16,206 nt of DNA, from assembly GCA_026706425.1 (NCBI GenBank), contig JAPOYW010000381.1:26803-43008 (forward strand), read 5' to 3'. Below, one piece after another: positions 7,902 through 15,383 of this stretch. Below the pieces are notes generated by a model. The model did not search any database. It saw only the letters and a program-made list of their open reading frames with translations, and was not told where the DNA came from. Source of the stretch: Gammaproteobacteria bacterium. GTDB lineage: Bacteria > Pseudomonadota > Gammaproteobacteria > Pseudomonadales > Azotimanducaceae. Numbering within the stretch: the first letter of the stretch is position 1; every line of letters begins with the position of its first letter. The translations under genes were made by a program, and so were the position numbers.

Positions 7902-7966
7902 TCGCGGTCTGCTTGCACGAGGCGCCGTCTGATACGATGGCGGCTAGTGCACGCGGAAGCTCATCC

Positions 7967-9067
7967 ATGCGACACCTAGCCGCCGTCAGCGTGTTGTTGG
8001 CCTTTGTGACCGGTTGCTCCGTCGAACCCGAACCGGGCAGCAGCGAGGTAGCCCAGGGACCCACCGTCGAGTGGAAACTCGTCACCACCTGGCCGAAGAA
8101 CCTGCCCGCGCTGGGCACGGCACCGGAACGCCTCGCCGAGATGCTCGCGGCGATGTCCGCCGGGCGGTTCAATATCAAGGTCTACGCCGCCGGCGAACTC
8201 GTGCCCGCGCTTGAAGTCTTCGACGCCGTCGCTGGTGGAACGGCCGAGATGGGACATGGCGCCGCCTACTACTGGCGCGGCAAGATGCCCATCGCCGCGA
8301 TGTTCACCACGGCGCCGTTCGGCATGAACGCCCAGGAGATGAATGGGTGGCTGCGTTTCGGCGGTGGCATGGAACTATGGCGGGAGTTGTACGCACCGTT
8401 CGGCGTGTTGCCAATGGCGACCGGCAACTCGGGTGCGCAGATGGCCGGGTGGTTCAACAAGGAGATCAACTCGCTGGCCGACATCCAGGGTCTGAAGATG
8501 CGCATTCCCGGTCTGGGCGGCGCCGTTTTCTCGCGCGCGGGGGGCGTGGCGGAGTTTATGCCTGGGGGCGAAATCTTCACCGCACTGCAGACCGGCGTCA
8601 TCGATGCGACGGAGTGGAGAGGACCCTACAACGACCTCGCCTTCGGCCTCCAGGAGATCGCGCGCTACTACTACTACCCGGGCTGGCACGAACCGAGCGC
8701 GACTTTGGAGGCGATCATCAACATCGAGGCGTGGGAAGCGCTGCCGGAGGATCTCCAAGCGATGCTCGAGGTGGCTTGCACTGCGGTCAACCAGGAGGTG
8801 CTTGACGAATTCACCGCGCGTAACGCCACGGCGCTCAAAGTTCTGGTGGAAGAGCACGGCATCGAGATTCGGCCGTTGCCGGACGACGTCTTGAGACGAT
8901 TCGCCGAGCTTTCCAACGAAGTGCTTGAAGAACAGGCCGAGGGCGATGAACTGGCCCAGCGCGTGCTCGACTCCTACCGGTCGTTCCTCGCCGACATGCG
9001 GGAATACCACGCCATCTCGGAACAGGCCTACATCAACGCGCGCAGCGACGTGGGAGCAGTGCGCTAA
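7967..9067 (+). CDS. TRAP transporter solute-binding protein, DctP family (TakP/FcbT1-like), predicted lipoprotein
   Basis: Periplasmic receptor that delivers an organic acid to a TRAP secondary transporter; 366 aa. The start at ATG 7967 is preferred over in-frame 7913: it gives a compact signal peptide ending in lipobox VTGC (Cys17), and GGAAG at 7955-7959 is a good ribosome-binding site 7 nt away. Family signatures are TTWPKN (40-45), AAGELVPALEVFDAV (74-88), YYWRGK (101-106), GNSGAQMAGWF (153-163), LKMRIPGLGG (176-185, with Arg179 as the expected carboxylate-binding residue), DATEWRGPYND (213-223) and YYYPGWHEP. These point to the 2-oxoacid/chloroaromatic branch (TakP, FcbT1). The membrane subunits of the same branch are encoded on the other strand at 11217-13065. 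The exact substrate cannot be read from sequence. Confidence 0.93.
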   Translation: MRHLAAVSVLLAFVTGCSVEPEPGSSEVAQGPTVEWKLVTTWPKNLPALGTAPERLAEMLAAMSAGRFNIKVYAAGELVPALEVFDAVAGGTAEMGHGAAYYWRGKMPIAAMFTTAPFGMNAQEMNGWLRFGGGMELWRELYAPFGVLPMATGNSGAQMAGWFNKEINSLADIQGLKMRIPGLGGAVFSRAGGVAEFMPGGEIFTALQTGVIDATEWRGPYNDLAFGLQEIARYYYYPGWHEPSATLEAIINIEAWEALPEDLQAMLEVACTAVNQEVLDEFTARNATALKVLVEEHGIEIRPLPDDVLRRFAELSNEVLEEQAEGDELAQRVLDSYRSFLADMREYHAISEQAYINARSDVGAVR

Positions 9068-9074
9068 GCGTTCC

Positions 9075-10352
9075 ATGGAACAAAGCGGGCACGGGATGGG
9101 ACAACGCCGTCCCCTACGCATTCTCTTCCTCACCCAGAACTTTCCGCCTGAGATCGGCGCCAAGGCGGCGCGGCTCTACGAACTCGCGAGGCGTTTGGCG
9201 GCATCCGGGCACGATGTCCGGGTCATCACCGCCATGCCGAACTACCCGACCGGAAAGGTGTTCGAGGGCTTTCGGGGCAGGATGCGCGTCGAGGAGCGGA
9301 TCGAAGGCGTCCAGGTGGTCCGTACTTGGCTCAAGCCGTCCAACTCGGTTCGCACGTTTCCCCGTCTGTTGAGCTACCTGACCTTCGTGGTGACGAGCCT
9401 GTTGCTGGGGACACAGGGCGGCATAGGACGCCGGGACATCGTCTTCATCGAAAGTCCGCCGTTGTTACTGGTGCTCCCCGGGCTCCTGATCGGTCGCATG
9501 GCCAAGGCGCGCGTCGTGATGAACGTCTCGGACGTCTGGCCCGAGGCGGCGTTGCGTATTGGTCTGGAGATGCGGCGCGTTCCGTTGTGGCTGTTGCGCT
9601 GTCTCGAGAGGTTGGGCTACGAGAAGTCGGACCTGGTGACGGCCACCACCCCCAAGGCCAGCGAGTCGATAGCGAATCGGTTTCCGCATGTGGCGACGGC
9701 CGTCATTCCAGGCGGCACGGACCTGGAGCTGTTTCGACCTTCGCGGCGTAGCAACGCCCTGCGGGAATCGCTGGGTGTCGGCGAAGGGGACTTCCTGGTG
9801 GGCTACTGCGGACTGCATGGACTGTTCCAGGGTTTGGAGGTCGTTCTATGGGCGGCGGAAATGCTTCGCGACAATCCCCGGATCAAGTTCGTACTCGCAG
9901 GCGACGGGCCGAGCAAGAGGACGCTGATCGAATCGGCGTCGGCTGCGGGTTTGGAGAATGTGGTCTTCAAGGCGCCGCTCCCGAGGGACCAGGTCGGCGA
10001 GTTGGTCGCCTCGTTTGACTTGGCGTTGGTGCCGTTGGCTGCCGAACTGCCTGGGACCATGCCCTCGAAGGTTTACGAAACCCTGGCGTGCGGGGTGCCA
10101 CTGATCGTCTGCGAGGGTTGCGAAGCGGCGGCGCTGGTGAGTGATCTCGGGCTTGGCCGCGCAGTTCCGCCGATGGACGTCGATGCGCTGGTGGATGCAA
10201 TTGAGGAATTTCTCAGCGACCCGGCGGAGGTCAAGCGAATGGGACGGAACGCGCGGGAACTGGCAAGGCGCTACGACCTCGACGATGTCGTCCGGCGGGC
10301 GGAAGCGACGTTCTCGGCGCTCGTGGACGACACGTCCAACGCCGTCGGCTAG
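9075..10352 (+). CDS. GT4-type glycosyltransferase, WbuB-like
   Basis: A 425-aa GT-B fold retaining glycosyltransferase. The N-terminus RILFLTQNFPPEIGAKAARL and the following HDVRVITAMPNYPTGKV are typical of WbuB-type enzymes, which transfer amino sugars during O-antigen or capsule synthesis. A hydrophobic stretch (LLLVLPGLLIGRMAKARVVM) precedes NVSDVWPEAA. The C-terminal domain has GYCGLHGLFQGLEVVL, FVLAGDGPSK, and GTMPSKVYETLACGVPLIV (about 327-345), which holds the nucleotide-sugar binding Glu region. ATG 9075 lies 7 nt after the TRAP receptor stop; ATG 9096 (MGQRRPLRI) is an equally possible start, and neither has a clear ribosome-binding site. The tight spacing suggests co-transcription with the receptor, but a functional link is not obvious. 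Donor and acceptor sugars are unknown. Confidence 0.88.
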   Translation: MEQSGHGMGQRRPLRILFLTQNFPPEIGAKAARLYELARRLAASGHDVRVITAMPNYPTGKVFEGFRGRMRVEERIEGVQVVRTWLKPSNSVRTFPRLLSYLTFVVTSLLLGTQGGIGRRDIVFIESPPLLLVLPGLLIGRMAKARVVMNVSDVWPEAALRIGLEMRRVPLWLLRCLERLGYEKSDLVTATTPKASESIANRFPHVATAVIPGGTDLELFRPSRRSNALRESLGVGEGDFLVGYCGLHGLFQGLEVVLWAAEMLRDNPRIKFVLAGDGPSKRTLIESASAAGLENVVFKAPLPRDQVGELVASFDLALVPLAAELPGTMPSKVYETLACGVPLIVCEGCEAAALVSDLGLGRAVPPMDVDALVDAIEEFLSDPAEVKRMGRNARELARRYDLDDVVRRAEATFSALVDDTSNAVG

Positions 10353-10361
10353 TGAGCCGAC
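10344..10361. terminator. Perfect 7-bp stem-loop at the convergent gene junction, possible bidirectional terminator
   Basis: GTCGGCT (10344-10350) and AGCCGAC (10355-10361) pair perfectly around the tetraloop AGTG, overlapping the stop codon of the glycosyltransferase (10350-10352). Only 22 nt separate the two convergent stop codons, so both transcripts must end nearby. The plus-strand tail TCGTTGAAT is only weakly T-rich and the minus-strand side has none, so termination efficiency is uncertain. Confidence 0.4.
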
Positions 10362-10374
10362 TCGTTGAATCCGG

Positions 10375-11211
10375 TCAGGGCCCGCCTGCCGATGACCGCC
10401 GAACGAACAGGCCTTCTTGCTCCTTCGACGACAGTTCCGTCACGAGCGACCAGCACTCGCGGTGCGCGTCGTCGAGAATGCGTACGGAACTGTCGGTGAG
10501 ACGAATTTCCTCCCGACCGGAAGCGGGTGCCTTGAAGAACAGCCGGGCGACCCGACGCGAGTCCTTGATCCGCTGCAGAAGGCGGGTCAATCCCAATCTG
10601 CGAAGCGCCACCGCGCCGAGCCAACCGAAGGTTGAGAGCCAGACGCACCTCGCTTGGGTCGATACGTTCACGGATTCCGCGGGCACGTCGTCGAATGGGG
10701 CGGTATGGCAAAGGGAGGCCAGCCTGGCGAGAAACCGTTCGGTGTTCTCGACGAGGGCCGCGAAATCGACCGTGAGAACATCGGCGTCGAGGCTGAAGAT
10801 GTCCTCCAGCATCCGTGGGGTCAGCCGGTCTCGGACGACGGACTCCTCGAGATGCCGGGCACCAAGAAGCGCCGACGGCCGTCCGCGGCTCTTGCGGAAT
10901 CGCATGGCCGACAGTGCCCGGTCGTGGTGATTTCTGAGCAGAACAACCATCAGGATCGAAATGCCTTGGTTCTGCAATGCGCGGACACCGGATGTCAGCT
11001 TGGGATCGTGGTAGGCATCGTTCGCGATGTCGCAAAGGAGTTTGCCTGCGGGGCGGACCTTGGCGCGTGCACGTTCGTAGGCGCGCACGGACCGGTAGTA
11101 GGCACCCTCCTTGATTTCGGGGAAGGCGTAGTCCGGGTGGGCGCGCAGGATGCGGTACAGGAAATCGCTCCCCGACCGACCGGGTCCCACCACGAGCAGG
11201 TAGTCGACCAT
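10375..11211 (-). CDS. PAPS-dependent sulfotransferase family protein
   Basis: A 278-aa protein with both PAPS-binding motifs. The 5'-phosphosulfate loop is GPGRSGSDFLYRIL (9-22). The 3'-phosphate segment is LLRNHHDRALSAM (91-103), with Arg93 and Ser101 in the expected places. It probably transfers sulfate from PAPS to a hydroxyl or amine of a sugar, lipid or small molecule; the acceptor cannot be predicted. ATG 11211 is chosen because strand one (DYLLVVGPGRSG) begins right after it. The start lies 5 nt beyond the dctM stop, so it is probably the last gene of the ubiA-dctQ-dctM transcript. The region between the motifs and the C-terminus is poorly conserved to my eye. A divergent P-loop protein is the alternative, but the paired motifs make sulfotransferase likely. 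Confidence 0.85.
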   Translation of the reverse strand: MVDYLLVVGPGRSGSDFLYRILRAHPDYAFPEIKEGAYYRSVRAYERARAKVRPAGKLLCDIANDAYHDPKLTSGVRALQNQGISILMVVLLRNHHDRALSAMRFRKSRGRPSALLGARHLEESVVRDRLTPRMLEDIFSLDADVLTVDFAALVENTERFLARLASLCHTAPFDDVPAESVNVSTQARCVWLSTFGWLGAVALRRLGLTRLLQRIKDSRRVARLFFKAPASGREEIRLTDSSVRILDDAHRECWSLVTELSSKEQEGLFVRRSSAGGP

Positions 11212-11216
11212 GCCGA

Positions 11217-12587
11217 TCAGTAGAGGACGTCCGGCAGCCACGTCGCCAGTTCGGGAACGGCGACCAGCACCACCATGAGGGCGAGCTGCAGGACGATGAA
11301 CGGCACGACGCCGCGATAGATGTCGAGCGTCGCGACTTCCGCGGGGGCAACGCCGCGCAGGTAGAAGAGCGCAAACCCGAACGGCGGCGTCAGGAACGAT
11401 GTCTGCAGGTTGACGGCGATCAACACGCCGAGCCAGACCGGGTCGAGCCCCATGGCGAGCAGTACCGGTGCCACGATGGGAACGACGACGTAGGTGATCT
11501 CGATGAAGTCGAGGATGAAGCCGAGCAGGAAGATGGTCAGCATCACGATGATCGTGGCACCCCAAACGCCGCCGGGCATCTCCGCGAACAATCCCTGCAC
11601 CAGTTCGTCGCCGCCGTAGCCGCGGAACACCAACGAGAACACCGACGCACCGATCAGGATGAAGAAGACCATCGAGGTCGTCTTCACCGTCGAGATGCAG
11701 ATCTCCCTCAGCACGGGGACATTGAGCGACCGGTAGGCGGCGGCCAGGATCAGTGCGCCCATCGCACCCACGCCGGCAGCCTCGGTCGGCGTTGCGAACC
11801 CGCCGAGTATGGAGCCAAGAACCGCGACGATTAGGATCAGAGGCGGCAGGAGACCGCGAAGCAGCAGCCGCACAGAGCCTTGGCCGCGCTGCTCGCGTGC
11901 TTTCCCCGGGGCGCGTTTCGGTGCGAGAAGCGCGGTGACGGCGAGGTATCCCACGTACAACCCCACCAGGACCAATCCCGGCAGCAGCGCCCCGGCGAAC
12001 AGGTCGCCGACGGAAACGGTCTTCGGCGAGAAAGCGCCGAGACTCAGTTGGGCCTGCTGGTACGCGCCCGAGAGCACATCCCCGAGCAGCACGAGCGCGA
12101 TGGACGGCGGAATGATCTGTCCCAGCGTGCCGGTCGCGCAGATGGTCCCGGTGGCAAGCTTGGGATCGTAGCCGTGGCGCAGCATGGTCGGAAGCGCCAG
12201 CAGGCCCATGGTGACGACCGTGGCGCCCACGATGCCCGTGCTGGCGGCCATGAGCATGCCGACCAGCGTGACGGCGATGCCCAGGCCGCCTCGAATGCCG
12301 CCCATGACGGAAGACAGGCTCTCGAGCAGGGTCTCGGCGATGTGTGTTCGCTCCAGCGTGACGCCCATGAGCACAAACAGGGGTACCGCGATCAGGGTGT
12401 GGTTGGTGACGATCCCGTAGAGCCGGCTGGGCAGGAAACCTAAGTCCCGAAGATCGAAGATGCCGAAGGCGGCCCCCACGAGGGCGAACAGCAATGCCAC
12501 GCCGGCCAGCGTTGCCGCCACCGAATAGCCGGCAAGCAATGCCACGAACACTGCGGCGAACAGGATGAGGGGCAGGAACTCAACCAC
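11217..12587 (-). CDS. TRAP transporter large permease, DctM family
   Basis: Inner-membrane subunit that forms the ion-driven translocation path; 456 aa, about 12 hydrophobic segments. Signature regions are GVTLERTHIAETLLESL, GGIRGGLGIAVTLVGML, AASTGIVGATVVTMGLLALP and GTICATGTLGQIIPPSIALV in the N-terminal half, and GGFATPTEAAGVGAMGAL, FILDFIEITYVVVPIVAP and NLQTSFLTPPFGFALFYLRG in the C-terminal half. A long hydrophilic loop between the halves (APKRAPGKAREQRG) and the overall pattern fit the FcbT3/TakM branch. The start is GTG 12587, which overlaps the end of dctQ by 8 nt, implying translational coupling. The likely receptor is the lipoprotein encoded at 7967-9067. Confidence 0.95.
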   Translation of the reverse strand: MVEFLPLILFAAVFVALLAGYSVAATLAGVALLFALVGAAFGIFDLRDLGFLPSRLYGIVTNHTLIAVPLFVLMGVTLERTHIAETLLESLSSVMGGIRGGLGIAVTLVGMLMAASTGIVGATVVTMGLLALPTMLRHGYDPKLATGTICATGTLGQIIPPSIALVLLGDVLSGAYQQAQLSLGAFSPKTVSVGDLFAGALLPGLVLVGLYVGYLAVTALLAPKRAPGKAREQRGQGSVRLLLRGLLPPLILIVAVLGSILGGFATPTEAAGVGAMGALILAAAYRSLNVPVLREICISTVKTTSMVFFILIGASVFSLVFRGYGGDELVQGLFAEMPGGVWGATIIVMLTIFLLGFILDFIEITYVVVPIVAPVLLAMGLDPVWLGVLIAVNLQTSFLTPPFGFALFYLRGVAPAEVATLDIYRGVVPFIVLQLALMVVLVAVPELATWLPDVLY

Positions 12588-13065
12588 GGAGTGAACGCAA
12601 CTCCCGCCACCCGAGGGCGCCCGCCTGCAGGAACAGAAGCAACGCCGAGACGGGAATCAGGGTCTTCAGCAGGAACACGGCGGGTACGCCAGCCACCTCC
12701 GAAGATCCTTCCAGAACCACCCAGGCGCTGATCGTGTAATCCCAGCTGAACAGGACGATCGCGACGCACAGCGGCATCAGGAGCAAGGTGTGGCCGAGCC
12801 CGTTCACCAACGCCTGGGTTCGCCTGGTTAGCCGCGAGTAGATGATGTCGACGCGCACATGGGCGTCGTGCTGCAGCGCGTAGGACAAGCCGATGAGAAA
12901 CGCCGTGCCGTGCAGGTAGACGACGCTCTCCTGCAGGAAGATCGTGCCGATTTCGAAGGCATATCGAAGCGTCACCACGACACAGGTGATGCCGACCATG
13001 CCGAGGTTGAGCCAGGCGACGGTCCGCCCGACGGCGTCGACGACGCGGTCGATCCGGTCGATCAT
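12580..13065 (-). CDS. TRAP transporter small permease, DctQ family
   Basis: Small membrane subunit of the TRAP transporter; 161 aa with four predicted membrane spans at about 14-34, 46-66, 86-108 and 128-148. The conserved segment QHDAHVRVDIIYSRL after the second span is a DctQ hallmark. ATG 13065 is chosen over far-upstream in-frame codons because it gives the normal length and forms an ATGA overlap with the ubiA stop (13064-13062). The coding end overlaps dctM by 8 nt. Both overlaps point to translation from one mRNA with ubiA and dctM. Confidence 0.93.
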   Translation of the reverse strand: MIDRIDRVVDAVGRTVAWLNLGMVGITCVVVTLRYAFEIGTIFLQESVVYLHGTAFLIGLSYALQHDAHVRVDIIYSRLTRRTQALVNGLGHTLLLMPLCVAIVLFSWDYTISAWVVLEGSSEVAGVPAVFLLKTLIPVSALLLFLQAGALGWRELRSLRG

Positions 13066-13946
13066 CTCTCGCCGATTCCGGCCACGCCGAACTCGGCCAC
13101 GGCCCCCGCGAAAAGCGCGAATCCCACCCAGACGTTGTTGCCGAAGGCCTTGAAGCAGGCATCGCGGTGGCGGTTCTTGATCAGACGTTGCTGGAACACG
13201 AACAAACCGAGCGCGACGGCCACGCCGAAATACCAACCGTGGGCGAATCCGGCGACTACGCCTAGGCCGAGGAGCAGTCCGACGGTCGCCAGCTGCAACG
13301 CGCCGATCACGGCACGGTCAGCGTTGCCGAACAGGATGGCCGTGGACTTGATCCCGACGATGAGATCGTCGTCCCGGTCCACCATGGCGTAGAGCGTGTC
13401 GTAGGCGACGATCCACAGGAGGCTCGCACCGAACAGCAACCAGGCGATGACGTTGGTGGTGCCGTTGACCGCGGCGAATGCCATCGGGATTCCCCAACTA
13501 AAGGCCACGCCCAACGCGGCTTGAGGCCAATGCGTCCATCGTTTCAGGAACGGGTACGCGGCTGCAATGCCTGCGCCGGCCAGGGCGAGCCAGCGGGTGG
13601 GAACGTTGAGGGTCAGGACGACGGCCAAGCAAAGTGCCGCGAGCACCACCAGCAGCGCCAGCGCTTCGCGGAGTGACACGTCGCCCTTCGGAAGTGGTCG
13701 ATCGCGCGTTCGCTCGACATGCCCGTCCACCTTCCGGTCGGCGATGTCGTTGATCACACATCCCGCCGAACGCGCCAGGAACGTTCCGGCCACGAACGCG
13801 GCCAGGATGCCAATCGGCGGCAGACCTTCGGCGGCAATCCACAGCGCCGCGAGGGTGGGCCACAGCAAGAGGAGCGTGCCCACCGGCCGATCCACGCGCA
13901 TCAACCGTGCGATGGCGTGGATCTTGCCGACGGCGCTCACTCCCAT
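13062..13946 (-). CDS. ubiA: UbiA, 4-hydroxybenzoate polyprenyltransferase
   Basis: Integral-membrane prenyltransferase that joins the polyprenyl chain to 4-hydroxybenzoate in ubiquinone synthesis. 294 aa, against 290 in E. coli, with strong similarity throughout. The two Asp-rich Mg-diphosphate motifs are intact: NDIADRKVD (66-74) and YDTLYAMVDRDDD (182-194). Other matches include RLMRVDRPVGTLLLLWPT, RTRDRPLPKG, AAYPFLKRWTH, WGIPMAFAAV, GIKSTAILFG and CFKAFGNN. ATG 13946 gives an N-terminus like E. coli; the in-frame GTG 14009 would overlap the upstream symporter gene. There is no clear ribosome-binding site. The stop overlaps the dctQ start, so a quinone-synthesis gene is coupled to a TRAP permease, which is unusual. 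The chorismate lyase gene ubiC, often next to ubiA, is absent here. Confidence 0.97.
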   Translation of the reverse strand: MGVSAVGKIHAIARLMRVDRPVGTLLLLWPTLAALWIAAEGLPPIGILAAFVAGTFLARSAGCVINDIADRKVDGHVERTRDRPLPKGDVSLREALALLVVLAALCLAVVLTLNVPTRWLALAGAGIAAAYPFLKRWTHWPQAALGVAFSWGIPMAFAAVNGTTNVIAWLLFGASLLWIVAYDTLYAMVDRDDDLIVGIKSTAILFGNADRAVIGALQLATVGLLLGLGVVAGFAHGWYFGVAVALGLFVFQQRLIKNRHRDACFKAFGNNVWVGFALFAGAVAEFGVAGIGER

Positions 13947-13974
13947 TGACGAATGGACGAACGCCTCAAGTGGG

Positions 13975-15300
13975 CTAGGCAGCCGCTTCCCCGCCGGCCT
14001 CGTCGGCACGCACCAAGGGCAGGTCCTCGCCCTCGGTGCGTGCCACGAGGGCGGTAACCGTCAGGTCGCCGGTCACGTTGACGGACGTCCGGCACATGTC
14101 GAGGATTCGATCCACGGCGATGTACAGACCGATGGCTTCCAGGGGGAGGCCTAGCACAGTCAGGATCAGCGTGATGGCGACCAGGCTCGCCGCCGGAATT
14201 CCGGCCACTCCGATCGACGTCAAGAGCGCGAGCAGCACGACCAGGAATTGGTCGACCACCGTCAGGTCAGCCCCGAACGCTTGGGCGATGAAGATCACGA
14301 CCACGCATTCGAAGAGCGCGGTGCCATCCATGTTCACCGTTGCCCCGAGCGGCAGCACGAAGCTCGTGGTGCCTTCCGAAATGCCGGCCCGGCTGGCGCT
14401 GCGGAGCGTCATCGGCAGGGTGGCGGAAGACGATGCCGTGGAAAAGGCCATCAACTGGGCCGGCATGATGCGCCCGTAGTAGGCGTAGGGCCGTAGCCTC
14501 CCCACGAACCGCAGGAGCAGCGGGAAGGTCACGAAGAAGTGCGTTCCGAGCGCCAACAGAACGGTCAAGGTGAACCAGGCGAGCGCCTCGACGAGCGTCG
14601 CTAGCGGCACCGTCAGCAACGCCTTGCCCACCAGCGCGAACACGCCGTACGGCGCGAACTTGAGGATCCAGGTCGTGATCATGATCATCACGTTGTGGAT
14701 GGCAGTCCAGAAGTTGGTCAGCGTCTCGCTTGCGGCACCCTTGAGCCGGGCCATGAAGTAGCCGAACACGACGCTGAAGAAGATCAGCGCGAGAAGCTCC
14801 ATGTTCGCCGCGGCCGCGAAGACGTTGTCGGGAATGGCCCGGGAGATCACCTCCACCAGGTCGCCGGCGTCGCGCCCCTCGACCCGCTCCAGCTGGGCCG
14901 AGACGTCGGGCATGTTCTCGCTCAACGCCTTGACCGCCTCGCCGCCGCCGGGATTGATCACGTTGACGAAGACCAGGCCCGTGATGACCGCCAGCAAACC
15001 GGTGGCGACGTAGAAGCCGACCGTCTTGCCGCCGACCCGGCCGAAGTTCTCGCGCCCCGCCATGTTGCGCACGCCCATGATGATCGACGCCACGATCAAG
15101 GGCACGACGATCATCTTCAGCGCGTTGATGAACAGCCCGCCAAAGAAGCCGAAGATCTCCGTGAGCGGAGCGCCGAAGATCGCAGTCGACTCGTCGGCCA
15201 CGAGACCAACAATGACGGCAAGCGCCAAGGCGATGAGAATCTGCCAGTGCAGGGCGATACCGCCTGACGGACTGCTTGGTGTGGTGTCTTGGTCGCTCAT
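13975..15300 (-). CDS. Dicarboxylate/amino acid:cation symporter (SDF/DAACS family), GltP-like
   Basis: Na+- or H+-coupled inner-membrane transporter, 441 aa. Diagnostic elements are intact: the serine-rich hairpin SSSATLP (290-296), NMDGT in helix 7 (323-327), the second hairpin SIGVAGIPAAS (362-372) and helix 8 VDRILDMCRTSVNVTGD (396-412). The helix-8 pattern Asp401-Arg404-Thr405-Asn408-Asp412 matches the substrate-binding set of archaeal GltPh (D394, R397, T398, N401, D405). The Arg suggests an acidic substrate such as glutamate or aspartate, and SSSATLP is closer to GltP than to DctA (SSESALP). ATG 15300 is preceded by AAAGGGGG about 10 nt upstream. It lies 83 nt downstream of rubredoxin and 28 nt upstream of ubiA, on the same strand. 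Substrate choice is inference. Confidence 0.95.
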   Translation of the reverse strand: MSDQDTTPSSPSGGIALHWQILIALALAVIVGLVADESTAIFGAPLTEIFGFFGGLFINALKMIVVPLIVASIIMGVRNMAGRENFGRVGGKTVGFYVATGLLAVITGLVFVNVINPGGGEAVKALSENMPDVSAQLERVEGRDAGDLVEVISRAIPDNVFAAAANMELLALIFFSVVFGYFMARLKGAASETLTNFWTAIHNVMIMITTWILKFAPYGVFALVGKALLTVPLATLVEALAWFTLTVLLALGTHFFVTFPLLLRFVGRLRPYAYYGRIMPAQLMAFSTASSSATLPMTLRSASRAGISEGTTSFVLPLGATVNMDGTALFECVVVIFIAQAFGADLTVVDQFLVVLLALLTSIGVAGIPAASLVAITLILTVLGLPLEAIGLYIAVDRILDMCRTSVNVTGDLTVTALVARTEGEDLPLVRADEAGGEAAA

Positions 15301-15383
15301 GTGGTCATGTCCCCCTTTGAATGACTAATCCCGGGTCGTCATGACCCGATCTTGCGACTACAGCGCTGGCCTAAAGGAATTCC

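Noticed and set aside
13066..13236. Upstream extension of dctQ into ubiA
   Set aside because: The extra 57 residues are Arg-rich shadow sequence. ATG 13065 gives a normal DctQ and an ATGA overlap.
15332..15348. 6-bp stem CGGGTC/GACCCG between rubredoxin and the symporter gene
   Set aside because: The stem is short and no T-run follows on the minus strand. It may be a weak terminator, but the evidence is too thin to call.
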